Shown: positions 6,468 through 6,890 of the stretch, piece after piece
How positions within the stretch are numbered: position 1 is the stretch's first letter
Layout: every line of letters starts with the position of its first letter
Source: Candidatus Cloacimonadota bacterium
GTDB taxonomy: Bacteria; Cloacimonadota; Cloacimonadia; Cloacimonadales; Cloacimonadaceae
Direction of reading: 5' to 3'
DNA: 6,890 nt
Assembly: GCA_028681035.1 (NCBI GenBank)
Contig: JAQUJJ010000137.1
Location: forward strand, 2,566 to 9,455
Program-made: the position numbers and the translations under genes
The notes under the pieces: generated by a model
What the model saw: only the letters and a program-made list of their open reading frames with translations
Told to the model about the DNA's origin: nothing
Database searches by the model: none

Positions 6468-6890
6468 TTGTTCCTTCCTGCTATTATCGATATTTTCTGG
6501 GTAGATACTTGTCTCCCGTTTATATCTAAAGAAATGATATACACTCCTGCTGCAAGGGGTTTGGTGGATATCGCCCCCATTTTTCGTTGTATTAAGCCCT
6601 CATCAAGATTGCAGCGGTGCACAACCTGCCCTTTGATATTGTGGATGGTTAACGTTGCAGATGTTACATGCTCCGGAATACTGCCCTCAATCTCGTATTT
6701 GATTTCCTGGTTGTGTGCATCAAGCGGATTGGGGTAGAAGTTCATTTTAATGCACTGTGTGATAGGTGGGTTCAGCTCATCCTCATTGGCTACGGTAGTA
6801 TCGGTCAATTGGGCATTTCCGGCAAAGATATAAGCATACCCAATGTAAATCGGGTCAGTAGAATTATGACTATGCGGAGCAGATAAAGCC
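6464..6890 (-). CDS. C-terminal part of a secreted FG-GAP propeller protein with T9SS tail (N-terminus outside window)
   Basis: The frame is open from the window edge to TGA at 6464-6466, giving 141 residues. The first visible residues, ALSAPHSHN, are the end of the last propeller blade, followed by IGYAYIFAGNAQL. Linker TTVANEDE precedes a Por-type sorting domain with YPNP, HNIKGQVV and AGVYIISL, ending IIAGRNK. A TTG at 6806-6808 could be mistaken for a start, but the homologous Leu in the gene at 4842-6467 is internal (AQLADTTV), so this is simply the interior of a longer gene. The tail is clearly different from the other two tail types in the window, although the linker and blade end are about 90% identical in DNA to the downstream gene. 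The stop overlaps the next start by ATGA, which suggests translational coupling. Confidence 0.9.
   Translation of the reverse strand, partial: ALSAPHSHNSTDPIYIGYAYIFAGNAQLTDTTVANEDELNPPITQCIKMNFYPNPLDAHNQEIKYEIEGSIPEHVTSATLTIHNIKGQVVHRCNLDEGLIQRKMGAISTKPLAAGVYIISLDINGRQVSTQKISIIAGRNK
6781..6890. repeat. Repeat D, copy 2 (runs off window)
   Basis: Partner of 5141-5250, encoding the end of the last blade and the VANEDE linker of the partial gene. It continues past the right edge, so its true length is not visible. Confidence 0.8.

Noticed and set aside
6806..6808. TTG start for a 114-residue protein at 6464-6808
   Set aside because: The frame stays open to the window end and aligns residue by residue with the interior of the gene at 4842-6467, where this is an internal Leu.
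1..6890. Assembly artefact duplicating one gene
   Set aside because: The copies differ at many scattered positions, the middle blades are only about half identical, and every reading frame is intact.

Overview
The window lies inside a single minus-strand operon that runs off both ends. It encodes a tandem family of secreted beta-propeller proteins: five large paralogues (two of them partial) plus one 33-codon leader-like ORF that looks like the stump of a sixth. Transcription order runs from high to low coordinates. It starts with a gene whose N-terminus is missing (6464-6890), then complete genes at 4842-6467, 3090-4730 and 1493-3076, then a gene whose last residues are missing (1-1482). The small ORF (4727-4828) sits between the second and third. 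Junctions are tight: ATGA overlaps at 6464-6467 and 4727-4730, and gaps of 10-13 bases elsewhere, each with a clear Shine-Dalgarno sequence. I see no promoter, terminator, RNA gene or insertion sequence, and no convincing plus-strand gene.

All three complete proteins and the nearly complete one share one design. An N-terminal signal peptide is followed by seven copies of the aspartate-rich FG-GAP/VCBS calcium loop (D-x-N-x-D-G-[FY]-x-D) at 50-70 residue spacing, as expected for a seven-bladed integrin-alpha-like propeller. A short acidic linker (VANDD or VANEDE) leads to a C-terminal sorting domain of the type IX secretion (Por) kind, with a [SY]PNP entry motif, a N[IL][RK]GQ strand and a GIY strand. 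The proteins are therefore probably exported by Sec, moved across the outer membrane by T9SS, and displayed or released outside the cell. Their ligand cannot be told from sequence.

The gene style (moderately low GC, arrays of T9SS-tailed propellers, the VANEDE...YPNP linker) suggests Candidatus Cloacimonadota or another lineage of the Fibrobacteres-Chlorobi-Bacteroidetes superphylum. This is inference; no taxonomic marker gene is present.

The most notable feature is the mosaic pattern of similarity. The two left-hand genes are near-identical at both ends but only about half identical in the middle blades. The pair in the centre shares a sorting-domain block whose DNA identity runs through the stop codon into the start of the next ORF. 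The gene at 4842-6467 resembles one neighbour at the end of its propeller and the other neighbour in its tail. This points to repeated recombination or gene conversion among tandem copies, with sorting tails and propeller faces swapped as modules.
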